Below, piece after piece: positions 16,829 through 25,727 of a DNA stretch of 64,000 nucleotides (positions within the stretch are counted from its first letter, which is position 1; each line of letters begins with the position of its first letter). A model generated the notes under the pieces. It was not told where the DNA came from. It was given only the letters and a program-made list of their open reading frames with translations, and ran no database searches. This DNA is from Promicromonospora panici (GTDB lineage Bacteria > Actinomycetota > Actinomycetes > Actinomycetales > Cellulomonadaceae). The translations under genes and the position numbers were made by a program. Where the stretch lies: contig NZ_UWYY01000011.1 of NCBI RefSeq assembly GCF_900608595.1, positions 62,001 to 126,000 of the forward strand, given 5' to 3'.

Positions 16829-16846
16829 CCCCGGACGGGGATCAGG
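16824..16846. terminator. Hairpin between convergent genes
   Basis: CCTGACCCCG (16824-16833) pairs with CGGGGATCAGG (16836-16846) with a one-base bulge and a 2-nt loop. It lies at the end of the plus-strand helical protein gene and just before the stop of the minus-strand nuclease gene. Confidence 0.5.
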
Positions 16847-16855
16847 AACGAAGGA

Positions 16856-17533
16856 TCAGAACGAGCAGGTGTCCAGGAGCGGCTGCAGCGCGGCCTTTTC
16901 CGCGGAGTCCACGCTGAGGTCCCAGCGGGCCTTGGTGTGGATCCACATCTTCGCGTACGCGCAGTGCTTGTCGGTGAGCGGCGGCACCCACTCGGCGGGG
17001 TCGTTGTCGCTCTTCGAGACGTTCACCTCGGAGGTGACGGCGATGAGCTGTGGGCCGGTGAGGTCGTTCGCGAAGTCCTGCCGGCGGTCCGTCGTCCACT
17101 CGCTGGCACCCGAGTGCCAGGCCTCGGACAGGGCCACGACATGGTCGATGTCGATGTCCGCCGGCGCCGTGCGCGTCTCGCCGTCCCACTCGCTGTACCA
17201 GCTGCCCGACGTCGGATAGCAGTCGCTGCCGACCTCCACGCCGTCGCCGTCGCGCTGCAGGACGGTCTCGCGGGTGGTGCACCCGTCCACGGTGATCCAG
17301 TGCGGGAACAGCTCCCGGTCGTACGGGGCGGACGCGCCCTCCGCCTGCACCGTGAGCGCGTCGAGCTCCGACTGCGCCACCGCCTTGGACGGAAGGTCGG
17401 GCGGGTAGGCGCCGGCTGCCTGGGGCCGCGCCACCAGCAGGAGCGCCACGAGCGCGAGCACCGCTACCGACGCGATCAGGTGGCGGGATCGAAGCCCTCG
17501 CCGGTGGCCTCGCTGGACGACGAACTGCGACAT
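16856..17533 (-). CDS. Secreted HNH endonuclease family protein (DUF1524/GmrSD-like)
   Basis: A 225-aa protein with a signal peptide (~1-42: HRRGLRSRH, Leu/Ala/Val core, AGAYPP). The catalytic region shows DIDHVVALSEAW (His131 of the HNH motif) followed by FANDLTGPQLIAV and NVSKSDNDPAEW (~171-182), the pattern of DUF1524/GmrSD C-terminal nucleases. Stand-alone secreted members are common in actinobacteria and probably degrade extracellular DNA. A role against foreign DNA inside the cell is unlikely given the signal peptide. Four Cys residues (85, 105, 191, 223) may form disulfides. A Shine-Dalgarno-like GGAAGG precedes the ATG. Confidence 0.9.
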   Translation of the reverse strand: MSQFVVQRGHRRGLRSRHLIASVAVLALVALLLVARPQAAGAYPPDLPSKAVAQSELDALTVQAEGASAPYDRELFPHWITVDGCTTRETVLQRDGDGVEVGSDCYPTSGSWYSEWDGETRTAPADIDIDHVVALSEAWHSGASEWTTDRRQDFANDLTGPQLIAVTSEVNVSKSDNDPAEWVPPLTDKHCAYAKMWIHTKARWDLSVDSAEKAALQPLLDTCSF

Positions 17534-17650
17534 GGGACAGACCTTCCTCGAGACTGAACCTGGGCGCGTTCATCGTCGAGGTGGGCGGTGACACCCAAAT
17601 GACCTCGATGTGACGTTTAACGAAATTTCACCCGCTCTGCCCGCTCGAAA

Positions 17651-17693
17651 GTGTCAGACCCTCAGGCACCGGAGTGACCTGAGGGTCTGACAC
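17651..17693. repeat. Family C palindrome, copy 2; probable terminator
   Basis: Left arm 17651-17669 and right arm 17674-17693 (GTGACCTGAGGGTCTGACAC) pair over 19 nt with one bulged base. The centre reads CCCTCAGG/CCTGAGGG, changed on both sides relative to copy 1. It lies 20 nt downstream of the minus-strand gene ending at 17713. Confidence 0.8.
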
Positions 17694-17712
17694 GTCTGGG
17701 GGAAGTCCTGGG

Positions 17713-18213
17713 TCAGGCGGCGAGCATGCCCAGGTAGTAGCCGAGGCCGACCAGGGCGAGCGCGCCGATGGTCTCGATGATGGCGAGCGCGAGGCCCCAG
17801 CGGGCGAGCCACAGGTCGAAGCCCTCCTTGCCGGCACGGGCGACGGCGATCGCGTTCAGGACGACGCCGATGACCGGCAGGGCGGCGAGGAAGAACGTGA
17901 GGAGGCTGAAGACCGTGGTCTGCGGCTCCTCCTCCTCGACGGCCGACCCGGTGGCGGCCGGCGGGGCGACGGCGACCTCGGCCGCGGGGGCGGCCTGCTC
18001 GGTCACGGCCGCGGTCTCCACGAGGGCCGGCGCCGCCTGCGTCTCCGCGACGGGCGCCGCGGCGGCGTCCTCGGCTGCGGGGGCCTCGGTCCCTGCCTGC
18101 GCCTCGGACGTCGTCTCCGGCGCGGCGGGCTCGGCCTCCACGACCGTGGTGGCGGCCGAGGCCGCGTTCTCGTCGGTCGTGGCCTCGGGAGTCGTGGTGT
18201 CGGGCGTGGTCAT
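17713..18213 (-). CDS. Membrane protein with long Ala/Glu/Pro/Thr-rich N-terminal tail and DUF4190-like hairpin
   Basis: A 166-aa protein. Residues 1-98 are low-complexity Ala/Glu/Thr/Pro, probably disordered and cytosolic. Two membrane helices follow (~100-125 and ~138-163), separated by an ARAGKEGFDLWLARWGLA loop. The same loop pattern (SKAGKAGLDSKLAKWGLA) occurs in the next gene, so the two are paralogs of the DUF4190-like type. Function is unknown. A ribosome binding site, AGGGGAG, precedes ATG 18213. Confidence 0.8.
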   Translation of the reverse strand: MTTPDTTTPEATTDENAASAATTVVEAEPAAPETTSEAQAGTEAPAAEDAAAAPVAETQAAPALVETAAVTEQAAPAAEVAVAPPAATGSAVEEEEPQTTVFSLLTFFLAALPVIGVVLNAIAVARAGKEGFDLWLARWGLALAIIETIGALALVGLGYYLGMLAA

Positions 18214-18309
18214 GGTGGTAGTGCTCCCCTGGTTGCAGGTTGTGGGAAATGTCAGGCCATATTGTGGAGTATCCGAATCGTCTTGGATAGACCAGTATCG
18301 GCCAAGTGG

Positions 18310-18344
18310 CAGAGGCTGCCGCTCCGGGGGAGCGACAGCCTCTG
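18310..18344 (-). terminator. Hairpin terminator of the DUF4190-like gene
   Basis: CAGAGGCTGCCGCTCC (18310-18325) pairs with GGAGCGACAGCCTCTG (18329-18344) with one mismatch and a 3-nt loop. It is about 48 nt downstream of the minus-strand gene ending at 18392. Confidence 0.65.
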
Positions 18345-18391
18345 TGCTGCTGGTCGTGCGGTGCGCTATGGGCGCCCGGTCCGGATTCGGA

Positions 18392-18670
18392 TCACATGGT
18401 CGTGACGGGCGGGATCGAGAGCGCCGCCCAGACGCCGAAGCCGACCAGCACCAGGTACAGCACGGTGAAGATGATCGAGAGGGCCAGACCCCACTTCGCC
18501 AGCTTGCTGTCCAGACCCGCCTTGCCGGCCTTCGAGACGGCGATCGCCGAGACGATGATCCCGATCGGAGGGGCGATGAACGCGAGCACGAAGCCCACGA
18601 TGGCCACGGTGTTGGCCTGCGGGTCCTGAACTGCGCCCTCGACTGCGGGTGCGGTGGGAGTCTCGGTCAT
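18392..18670 (-). CDS. Small DUF4190-like membrane protein
   Basis: A 92-aa protein with two membrane helices (~20-45 and ~60-85) and a conserved SKAGKAGLDSKLAKWGLA loop, typical of DUF4190-type small membrane proteins. It is a paralog of the neighbour at 17713-18213 without the long acidic tail. ATG 18670 has GGAAG upstream. Function is unknown. The pair lies in the same direction, separated by a terminator hairpin, so they are probably transcribed separately. Confidence 0.8.
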   Translation of the reverse strand: MTETPTAPAVEGAVQDPQANTVAIVGFVLAFIAPPIGIIVSAIAVSKAGKAGLDSKLAKWGLALSIIFTVLYLVLVGFGVWAALSIPPVTTM

Positions 18671-18989
18671 GAGGGACTTCCTTTCACGGCCACTGTTCCG
18701 GCCGTTCGACTGCGGGCGCGGCTGCGCCCGTACGGACCCGGGTCAGTGTGGGGCATCCTGAGATGTACCTGGAAGAGCTCATTGCGCAGTACGCCCGAAT
18801 CGTTACTCTTGTCGACGGCGGAGCGTCATGAGCTTCGGAGTCTCGCGTCTTCCTTAGAGGAGAGCGGTTCACCCTGGGCGCCGATAATTTACCCCGCCTG
18901 TATTCACTTGAACGTGATAGTTCTGGAGCAGGATCCGAACGGCACGTACCGCGCACCAGGAATCCGCGCACCGATCGAGGGGGCGAAGC
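18671..18989. other. Divergent intergenic region, no gene seen
   Basis: 319 bp between the minus-strand DUF4190-like gene and the plus-strand M15 peptidase. It holds a small palindrome (GGGCGCGGCTGCGCCC) and a relatively AT-rich patch with TAATTT at 18885-18890 that may be a -10 element for the peptidase. Short frames crossing it look non-coding. Confidence 0.4.
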
Positions 18990-20951
18990 GTGAACGACAA
19001 GGCGAAGAAGCTCGTTCCGCAGGTCCCCCCGACAGGCCTGCGGAAATTCATCCGCACCGCCTCGACGGGGGCAGCCGCGGCCGTGATCGCTGTGGGCGTG
19101 CTGTTCACGGCGGTGGCGAGCGTCCCTGCCTCGCAGCCCGCCGGCAAGGACGGCGACGTTCCGATGCGGCTCTACGGGCTCATTGAGAGCGTCGGCACGA
19201 CCGAGACCGCCCCGGAGGGCGTCACCCTGACCCAGATCGTCGCGGTCCTCGAACGCGCCGAGAAGGAAGCGCGGGAGCAAGGGCCCAACTTCAGCCCCAC
19301 GATTGCGCAGGCCGCGGCCGAGCTCGGCATGCTCTACACCACGTACCAGATGCAGCAGCTCTCGTTCGGCCCGAACAACGAGGGTCTGCGCCCCGACGAC
19401 GCCCCGGCCGCCTCAGGTTCCGGTTCCGAGGAGGACGCCGACGATCCGGCGTCCTCCCCCGGGAAGCAGGCCGGCTCCGCCGAGCGCGACGGCGCCGATG
19501 CGCGGGACGGCGTCGACCAGAAGAGCGGCGCCAAGCAGGACGACGGCGAGCGCTCCGACAGCGACGGCGACAGGGCTGGCGACAGGGAAGACGCCGAACA
19601 GCCGCGGCCCGCGGAGGACACCCCGCCCGCGGTCGAGGTGTCGAACGAGCGCGCCTCGGTGATCGACCCGCACGACGAGGATCCGCAGGCTGGTTATGTC
19701 ACCTATGACGAGGTGGTGATCGCGGCCGTGCGGCTCGCGAACCTGCTGGACCCGTCGGTGCCCAACGCACTGGTCGAGGTGGACGGCGTCGAGCAGGGCA
19801 AGGGCAACCGCAGCGGCGTCTCGCTGCGGGAGAGCCTGCTGGACATCGTGAGCATGTTCGGTGGCACCACCACCGGGTACCTCAACGGCCGCATACCCGC
19901 CGGCGTGCTGTGCCCGCTGGAGTTCGCCCCCGGGCACATGTTGCGCTGCGACGCCGCGGAACGGTTCACGGCGCTCAACGAGCAGTTCGAGGCCGAGTTC
20001 GGCTACCCGATCCCGATCACCGACTCCTACCGGTCCTACGGGGCTCAGGTCACCCTGGCCGGCATCAAGCCGCACCTCGCGGCCATCCCCGGCACGTCGA
20101 ACCACGGCTGGGGCATCGCTGTGGACCTCGGCAACCCGATCGCCGGTGGGAACTCCGCGGAGTACGTCTGGCTGCGCCTGCACGGCCCGGACTACGGCTG
20201 GGACAACCCGTCCTGGGCCCGGCTCGGCGGCGCGAAGCCGGAGCCGTGGCACTTCGAGTTCTTCGCCGCCGGCTCGATCCCGAACCGCGCCATCGACCCG
20301 TCCGACGTCGGCACCTGGAAGCCTTCCGACACCGAGCCCCCGCGCTACAAGCCCGCGCTCGACCCCAAGCCGAAGGACGACGAGTCCGCGGGCGGCGTGC
20401 GCAAGCCGGCCACGAAGCCCTCGGACCAGCCGAGCGACAACCCGCCGTCGCAGAAGCCGTCGAAGCCGACCCCGAAGCCGACCCCGAGCGACCCGACGGA
20501 CGAGCCGACGCGGCCTAAGCCGCCGACGACGCCCAAGCCGACGCCCACTCCAACGCCGTCCGACCCCAAGCCGACGCCGTCGCCGAGCCCGTCCGAGCCT
20601 TCGGAGGAGCCGAGCGAGGAACCGTCGGAGGAGCCGAGCGAGCAGCCGTCAGAGCAACCGTCGGAGGAGCCGAGCGGAGCGCCGTCCGGGGAGCCGTCCG
20701 ACGAGTGCCAGGAGACGGAACCCGAGCCGAACCCGTCGCCCGCACCGAGCGCTGATGCGACTGACGGCGCCACGGCTGGCAGTACCCCCGCAGATGGCGG
20801 CACCGAGAGCGGGACGGACGAGGATCCCTGCGCGGTCCCGGACGAGGCTCCGGAGGATGAGGCTGACGCGTCGTCGTCCGGACAGCTCGCGATCCTCCCC
20901 AGGTCGACGAGCGTCGTCACGGCCAGCCGGCGTTCCCGCCCGCGAGGCTGA
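18990..20951 (+). CDS. D-Ala-D-Ala carboxypeptidase, M15B/VanY-like, with disordered Pro/Ser-rich tail
   Basis: A 653-aa cell-envelope protein. One hydrophobic segment (~30-50) is a signal anchor or signal peptide. The region ~130-215 is acidic and low-complexity. The M15B peptidase domain spans ~290-430 with TDSYRSYGAQ, SNHGWGIAVDLG (His372, Asp379) and PWHFEFF (His421), the zinc and catalytic set of D,D-carboxypeptidases. It trims peptidoglycan stem peptides outside the cell. After ~450 a long Pro/Ser/Glu/Thr tail with KPTPKPTP- and EEPSEEPS-type repeats probably spans the wall. GTG 18990 has GAGGGGGCGAAGC in front. Confidence 0.9.
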   Translation: MNDKAKKLVPQVPPTGLRKFIRTASTGAAAAVIAVGVLFTAVASVPASQPAGKDGDVPMRLYGLIESVGTTETAPEGVTLTQIVAVLERAEKEAREQGPNFSPTIAQAAAELGMLYTTYQMQQLSFGPNNEGLRPDDAPAASGSGSEEDADDPASSPGKQAGSAERDGADARDGVDQKSGAKQDDGERSDSDGDRAGDREDAEQPRPAEDTPPAVEVSNERASVIDPHDEDPQAGYVTYDEVVIAAVRLANLLDPSVPNALVEVDGVEQGKGNRSGVSLRESLLDIVSMFGGTTTGYLNGRIPAGVLCPLEFAPGHMLRCDAAERFTALNEQFEAEFGYPIPITDSYRSYGAQVTLAGIKPHLAAIPGTSNHGWGIAVDLGNPIAGGNSAEYVWLRLHGPDYGWDNPSWARLGGAKPEPWHFEFFAAGSIPNRAIDPSDVGTWKPSDTEPPRYKPALDPKPKDDESAGGVRKPATKPSDQPSDNPPSQKPSKPTPKPTPSDPTDEPTRPKPPTTPKPTPTPTPSDPKPTPSPSPSEPSEEPSEEPSEEPSEQPSEQPSEEPSGAPSGEPSDECQETEPEPNPSPAPSADATDGATAGSTPADGGTESGTDEDPCAVPDEAPEDEADASSSGQLAILPRSTSVVTASRRSRPRG

Positions 20952-20959
20952 GCTGACGG

Positions 20960-21286
20960 ATGACAGCGGAACAGACACCGAGAGCACAGGCAGCGGCACC
21001 GGGCGAAGGGCTTGCCGGCGATCCCCGGCGCTTCCTGCGTTCCGGGCGCCTGGAGTCGATGCCCCGGCGGTGGCGCGACAAGGTGGCGGTGACGCGCTAC
21101 ATGGCGGTGCAGGCGCTTCCGACGCTGCTCGAGCCCGTCACCGAGCGGGAGCTGACGGAACGCCTGCGGGAACTGACCCACGACCCGGCCGGCCTCAGGC
21201 GTGCGATGGTGGACCACGGCCTGGTGCAGCGCACGCGCGACGGCGCCGAGTACTGGCGCACCGAACGCACCGAGTACGACGGCTGA
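20960..21286 (+). CDS. DUF2087 domain protein
   Basis: A 108-aa soluble protein matching DUF2087: a basic helix (MPRRWRDKVAVTRYM), then a winged-helix-like half with VTERELTERLREL and DPAGLRRAMVDHGLVQRT, ending in a Tyr-rich strand. The domain often occurs in, or next to, small transcriptional regulators, so a DNA-binding role is plausible but unproven. It starts 8 nt after the M15 peptidase stop and may be co-transcribed. Confidence 0.85.
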   Translation: MTAEQTPRAQAAAPGEGLAGDPRRFLRSGRLESMPRRWRDKVAVTRYMAVQALPTLLEPVTERELTERLRELTHDPAGLRRAMVDHGLVQRTRDGAEYWRTERTEYDG

Positions 21287-21388
21287 GGGGTCCGAGACGA
21301 GAACCCGTGGAGTCCGGCTTGCCCGCAGAGGCCCTCTTGACCATATTGCGAGACAACGAAGACTCGCGTTTTCAGGATAGGAAATGCC

Positions 21389-21856
21389 ATGAGTGAAGAA
21401 CGTGCCGTCGCGGCACTCGAGGCGGCGGGCATCCCGTTCGAGGTGACGCGCCACGGCCAGGTCGCAAGCCTCGCCGAGGCGGCGGCCGCCCGCGGTGTCG
21501 ACCCGGGCAAGCTGATCAAGACGATCGTCGTCCGCCGGGCGGACGACGACTTCCTGTTCGTGCTGGTCCCGGGCGACCGGCAGATCTCGTGGCCCAAGCT
21601 GCGTGCGCTGCTCGGCGTCTCGCGGCTGTCGATGCCGAGCAAGGAGGTGGCTTTCGAGGTCACGGGCTACGAGAGGGGAACCATCACCCCGTTCGGGGCG
21701 TTCCACAAATGGCCCGTCGTCGCGGACTCCCGGCTCGGTGAGCCAGGGCCCGTGTCGATCGGCGGAGGTGCTCACGGCGTGGGTGCCACGGTCGATGCCG
21801 TCGACCTCACGACGGCGCTCGATGCCACGGTGGCGGACGTGACCGACCCTCTCTGA
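21389..21856 (+). CDS. YbaK/EbsC-type aminoacyl-tRNA deacylase
   Basis: A 155-aa protein of the YbaK/ProX family, which hydrolyses mischarged Cys- or Ala-tRNA(Pro). The fold is evident from the N-terminal EAAGIPFEVTRHG, the GKLIKTIVVR motif with the conserved Lys needed for activity, the VLVPGDRQISWPKLR segment, and the GYERGTITPFG loop followed by SIGGGAHG. Length is typical of stand-alone enzymes. It acts in the cytosol in translation quality control. ATG 21389 follows a purine-rich AGGATAGGAAAT stretch. Confidence 0.9.
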   Translation: MSEERAVAALEAAGIPFEVTRHGQVASLAEAAAARGVDPGKLIKTIVVRRADDDFLFVLVPGDRQISWPKLRALLGVSRLSMPSKEVAFEVTGYERGTITPFGAFHKWPVVADSRLGEPGPVSIGGGAHGVGATVDAVDLTTALDATVADVTDPL

Positions 21857-22096
21857 GCCCGTCTCGGAGAGGTGTCGAGCAGGCCCGCGAGGGTGCGGAG
21901 GCCAGCAGTTCTCCTTCGTGCAACGTGACCGTAACGCCTGGGGGGTGGACGGAAGCCCTGTGCCGGGTGAACACTCGCCCTAGGCAATTCTTGCCCCTCC
22001 CGACCAAGGAGGGGTCAGAGAGCACCAAGAAGCGTCCAAGTCAACGCCCAAGCAAGTGTGTGGAAGTCAGCGTCTAACGAAGTCGAGGCCCGACCA

Positions 22097-22501
22097 ATGC
22101 AGGACGGAGCGAATGACCCCATGGACCCTCTCCCGTCAGACTCAGCGCAGGACATGGTTCCCGGACGTCCGGGATCCGGTATCGCCTGCCGGAACACCTA
22201 CGAGGGCACGGTGCTGACCCTCTGGGGTGACATCGACGCGCTACTGCGCGAGAACGCGAGCGAGGCGATGGCCACGCTCGCAGCACGACCCGATCCCGAC
22301 CCCGTCATCGTCGACGCCCGGGATGTCACGTTCATCGACTCCTCCGGGGTGGCCTTCATCCTCCAGGTGTTCGTGCTCGGCGAGGAGACGGGTTCGCCCG
22401 TGCTGCTCCGTGAGCCGTCCGCCGTGGTGATGGAGGTCCTGGACATGGTCGGTATCAGTCAGCGAATTCCAGTGGTCCGCAACGCCGCGGCCAGCGCCTG
22501 A
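22097..22501 (+). CDS. STAS-domain protein, anti-sigma-factor antagonist type
   Basis: A 134-aa single-domain STAS protein. The core has strand TVLTLWGDIDALL, then VIVDARDVTFIDSSGVAFI, where the Ser of DSSG is the usual phosphorylation site of SpoIIAA/RsbV-type antagonists, and a C-terminal helix after VLLREPS. Such proteins release sigma factors by binding a kinase/anti-sigma partner. No partner kinase lies next to it, so the partner must be encoded elsewhere. ATG 22097 has GAGG upstream. GTG 22058 in the same frame has no good site. Confidence 0.85.
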   Translation: MQDGANDPMDPLPSDSAQDMVPGRPGSGIACRNTYEGTVLTLWGDIDALLRENASEAMATLAARPDPDPVIVDARDVTFIDSSGVAFILQVFVLGEETGSPVLLREPSAVVMEVLDMVGISQRIPVVRNAAASA

Positions 22502-22566
22502 CGTCGTAGAACAACAGAATCTGGTCGGCTCCGTTCGATCAGTCGGGGGAGTGGCACCCTTGTCCG

Positions 22567-23832
22567 GTGAAGAACTGGGCAGCGAACCTCACCTACTCCT
22601 CCGCGCGCGTCGAGCGCCCTCGGACCCTCGCGGAGCTCGCCGGCATCGTCGCCGGTGAGCCCCGCGTCCGGGCCCTTGGATCACGCCACTCGTTCGGCGA
22701 CGTCGCCGACACGACGGGCGTGCACGTACAGGTCGACCTGCTCGACGACGGACGGCCGGCCCTCGAGGTCCACCCGGGCACCGGCGTGGCATCGGTCCGT
22801 GCAGGGCTGCGCTACGGCGAGGTCGCGGCGGATCTGCACGCGCGGGGCCGGGCGCTGACCGCCATGGCCTCCCTGCCCCACATCTCGGTGGCCGGCGCCG
22901 TCGCCACGGGCACGCACGGCTCGGGTGACGGCACGCGCTCGCTCGCGGGCGACGTCGTCGGGGTCGAGCTGATGACCGCCGCCGGCGAGCTGCTGATCCT
23001 GCGTCGTGGCGACGCCGACTTCCCGGGCTCCGTCGTCGCGCTCGGCGCCCTCGGCGTCGTGACGCGCGTGGAGCTGTCGACCGTCCGGACGTTCGACGTG
23101 CGCCAGGACGTCTTCACCGGGCTGCCGTGGGAGGCGCTGTTCGACAACCTCGACGCCGTCATGAGCAGCGCGTACTCCGTCAGCGTCTTCACGAGCTGGC
23201 ACGAGCCCGACGTGCGCCTGGTCTGGTGCAAGTCCAAGGTCTCCGCGGGCTCGGGAGGAGCCGCGCCCGCGCTCCCCGTCGAGCTGGGCGCCGTTCCCGC
23301 GACCCGGCCGATGCACCCGCTGCCCGACGTCGCCGCCGTCGCGTGCACCGAGCAGGGCGGCGTGCCCGGGCCGTGGTTCGAGCGGCTGCCGCACTTCCGG
23401 CTGGACTTCACGCCGTCCCTCGGCGAGGAGCTGCAGTCCGAGTACCTCCTGCCGCGCGCCGCGGGGCCCGACGCCGTCCGCGCCGTGCGCGCCCTGGGGG
23501 ACCGGATCGGGCCGCTGCTGCTGACGTCGGAGATCCGCACGATCGCCGGGGACGAGCAGTGGCTCAGCACCACACCGGAGGACAGCCTCGCGTTCCACTT
23601 CACGTGGAAGCAGGACTGGCCGGCGGTCCGGGCAGCGCTTCCGGAGCTGGAGGCGGTACTGCTGCCGCTGGGCGCGCGGCCGCACTGGGGCAAGCTCTTC
23701 ACCGTCCCGGTGGCCGACCTCCCGGGCCTGTACCCGCGGTTCGGCGACTTCGCCGAGCTGGCCGCGCGCCTCGATCCGGCGGGTAAGTTCCGGGGCGGAT
23801 ACGTCCATAAGCTGCTCACGGAAGGAAATTGA
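22567..23832 (+). CDS. FAD-dependent alditol/xylitol oxidase (AldO-like)
   Basis: A 421-aa flavoprotein closely resembling Streptomyces alditol oxidase along its whole length: NWAANLTY start, GSRHSF with His41 as the expected covalent FAD attachment site, MASLPHISVAGAVATGTHGSG, GALGVVTRVEL, and the C-terminal ARPHWGKLFTVP. The family oxidises sugar alcohols such as xylitol and sorbitol at C1, giving the aldose and H2O2, in the cytosol. GTG 22567 is the start because homologs begin with the same NW motif. The NSS transporter follows after 48 nt, but no functional link is clear. Confidence 0.92.
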   Translation: MKNWAANLTYSSARVERPRTLAELAGIVAGEPRVRALGSRHSFGDVADTTGVHVQVDLLDDGRPALEVHPGTGVASVRAGLRYGEVAADLHARGRALTAMASLPHISVAGAVATGTHGSGDGTRSLAGDVVGVELMTAAGELLILRRGDADFPGSVVALGALGVVTRVELSTVRTFDVRQDVFTGLPWEALFDNLDAVMSSAYSVSVFTSWHEPDVRLVWCKSKVSAGSGGAAPALPVELGAVPATRPMHPLPDVAAVACTEQGGVPGPWFERLPHFRLDFTPSLGEELQSEYLLPRAAGPDAVRAVRALGDRIGPLLLTSEIRTIAGDEQWLSTTPEDSLAFHFTWKQDWPAVRAALPELEAVLLPLGARPHWGKLFTVPVADLPGLYPRFGDFAELAARLDPAGKFRGGYVHKLLTEGN

Positions 23833-23880
23833 TATGGCAGCGGTCTCGCATTTGCGGCGATTTTCTCGGAGGATCTGGGT

Positions 23881-25443
23881 ATGAGCGACGCGCAGAGAGC
23901 AACCGCGCAGCCCGCCAAGCGCGAGGAGTTCAGCGGACAGCTGGGATTCATCATGTCCGCCATCGGCTCCGCCGTCGGGCTGGGGAACATCTGGCGCTTC
24001 CCGGGGGTGGCATACGAGAACGGTGGGGGCGCGTTCATGGTGCCCTACCTGGTGGCGCTACTCACGGCAGGCATCCCGATCCTGTTCCTGGACTACGCGA
24101 TCGGGCACCGGTTCCGAGGCTCGGCACCGCTGGCCTTCCGCCGGTTCAAACGATGGCTGGAGGGCCTCGGCTGGTTCCAGGTGATGATCTGCTTCGTCAT
24201 CGCCGTCTACTACGCGGTGATCATCGCCTGGGCGCTCAGCTTCTTCGTCTACTCGTTCGACCTGCGCTGGGGCGACGACACCGCGGGCTTCTTCACCGGT
24301 AGCTACCTCCAGCTGGCCGACGTCGGCGGCGCCGACCCGTGGTTCACCCTCGACTTCGTGTCCGCGGTGCTGGTCCCGCTGGTGCTCGTCTGGGTGGCGA
24401 CGATCGTCGTGCTGGCCGCGGGCGTGGCCAAGGGCGTCGAGAAGGTGAACTTCGTGTTCATCCCGCTGCTGTTCCTCGCCTTCGGCGCGCTGGTCTGGCG
24501 GTCCCTGACCCTGCCGGGCGCGGCCGACGGACTGAACGCGCTGTTCACCCCGGACTGGGGTGCGATCGCCGACCCGGCCGTGTGGATCGCCGCCTACGGC
24601 CAGATCTTCTTCTCGCTGTCCATCGCGTTCGGGATCATGATCACGTACGCCTCCTACCGCCGGCGTCGGGCCAACCTGACCTCCCCCGGCCTGGTGGTCG
24701 CGTTCGCCAACTCCGGCTTCGAGGTGTTCGCGGGCATCGGCGTCTTCGCGGCACTCGGGTTCCTGGCGAACCAGCAGAGCATCGCCATCGCCGAGCTCGA
24801 GGGCATCACCGGCCCCATCCTGGCGTTCGTCACCTTCCCGGCGATCGTGTCCCAGATGCCGGCCGGGCCGGTCTTCGGGGCGCTGTTCTTCGGCTCCCTG
24901 GTGATGGCCGGGTTCACGTCACTGATCTCGATCCTGCAGGTGGTCTCCGCGGCATTCCAGGAGAAGTTCGGCTGGACTCGGATGCAGGCCGCGATCGGCA
25001 TCGGCGTGGTGGCGGCGGTCATCTCGGTGGTGGGCTTCTCGACGACCACGGGCCTGGTCGCGCTCGACACCGTCGACAACTGGGCGAACAACATCGGCAT
25101 CGTCGCGTCCGCGGTGGTCACGACCGTGGCCGTCGGCTGGGTGCTGCGGCGCACCGGGGAGATGCGGTTCCACCTGAACTCGGTCTCCACCATCGCGGTG
25201 GGCCGCTGGTGGTCCTTCTGCGTCATCGTGCTCGGGCCGGTGGTGCTCACCTACATGCTCGTCTCGCGCATCGTCACCTTGGCCCTCGAGGGCTACGAGG
25301 AGTACGACGCGACCTACCTCGGGGTGGCGGGTTGGGGCACCGTCGTCGTGCTCGTCGTCGGGGCGGCATTGCTCACGCTGATGCGGTGGCGCGTCGAGCC
25401 CGACAGGTTCGATGCGTGGCCGAGCTACGGAGGTAAGTCATGA
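23881..25443 (+). CDS. Sodium-dependent neurotransmitter:sodium symporter (NSS family)
   Basis: A 520-aa transporter with 12 predicted membrane helices. The NSS hallmark GNIWRFP is in the first helix (~37-43), followed by GGGAFMVPY. Unwound helices with GQIFFSLSIAFGIMITY are also present. Bacterial members take up amino acids such as Met, Ala or Trp with Na+. GGAGG precedes ATG 23881. The gene overlaps a small MetS-type subunit gene by 4 nt, which makes a MetP-like methionine/alanine importer the best guess. Confidence 0.93.
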   Translation: MSDAQRATAQPAKREEFSGQLGFIMSAIGSAVGLGNIWRFPGVAYENGGGAFMVPYLVALLTAGIPILFLDYAIGHRFRGSAPLAFRRFKRWLEGLGWFQVMICFVIAVYYAVIIAWALSFFVYSFDLRWGDDTAGFFTGSYLQLADVGGADPWFTLDFVSAVLVPLVLVWVATIVVLAAGVAKGVEKVNFVFIPLLFLAFGALVWRSLTLPGAADGLNALFTPDWGAIADPAVWIAAYGQIFFSLSIAFGIMITYASYRRRRANLTSPGLVVAFANSGFEVFAGIGVFAALGFLANQQSIAIAELEGITGPILAFVTFPAIVSQMPAGPVFGALFFGSLVMAGFTSLISILQVVSAAFQEKFGWTRMQAAIGIGVVAAVISVVGFSTTTGLVALDTVDNWANNIGIVASAVVTTVAVGWVLRRTGEMRFHLNSVSTIAVGRWWSFCVIVLGPVVLTYMLVSRIVTLALEGYEEYDATYLGVAGWGTVVVLVVGAALLTLMRWRVEPDRFDAWPSYGGKS

Positions 25444-25616
25444 GTGCCGAGGCAATCGCACTGCTGGTCGTCTCGCTTCTTGTCGTGTGGGGCGGGCTCG
25501 CCGTGAGCATCGTCGCTCTCGTGAGGCGGCCGGAGCGGGCCGACTTCCCACAGGGCTGGGAGCACGAGGGCGGTCCCGAGGAGCGCCCCGAACCGCCTGT
25601 CGAGCACGACACGTGA
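25440..25616 (+). CDS. Small subunit of a methionine/alanine-type NSS transporter (MetS-like)
   Basis: A 58-aa protein with one membrane helix (~6-28) followed by a short RRPERADFPQGWEHE tail, the typical form of MetS-like small subunits that partner NSS carriers in actinobacteria. Its ATG overlaps the transporter stop (ATGA), giving coupled production of both subunits. It is easy to miss because of its size. A terminator hairpin starts 5 nt after its stop. Confidence 0.88.
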   Translation: MSAEAIALLVVSLLVVWGGLAVSIVALVRRPERADFPQGWEHEGGPEERPEPPVEHDT

Positions 25617-25620
25617 GCAG

Positions 25621-25659
25621 CACTCCGGCAAGTCGGCCATGAACCGGCTTGCCGGAGTG
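25621..25659 (+). terminator. Intrinsic terminator of the NSS transporter operon
   Basis: CACTCCGGCAAGTCGG (25621-25636) pairs with CCGGCTTGCCGGAGTG (25644-25659) with a single mismatch, followed by TTT. It directly follows the MetS-like gene. Confidence 0.85.
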
Positions 25660-25716
25660 TTTGCGCAGGCCAACCCTGAAGGACAAGGGTGAAACGCGCG
25701 TGTAACGCGTCATACA

Positions 25717-25727
25717 TCACAATGTGA
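25717..25727. promoter_or_regulatory. TCACAATGTGA dyad upstream of the amino-acid ABC operon
   Basis: A perfect odd-centre palindrome 170 bp before the start of the binding-protein gene. The core CACAATGTG recurs at 43095-43103 in the promoter of the branched-chain amino-acid binding protein. This hints at a shared regulator of amino-acid uptake. The protein is unknown. Confidence 0.4.

Noticed and set aside
21994..22014. Terminator hairpin after ybaK (CCCCTCC/GGAGGGG)
   Set aside because: Only 7 bp, ~140 nt from the stop and no T-run. Too weak to list.
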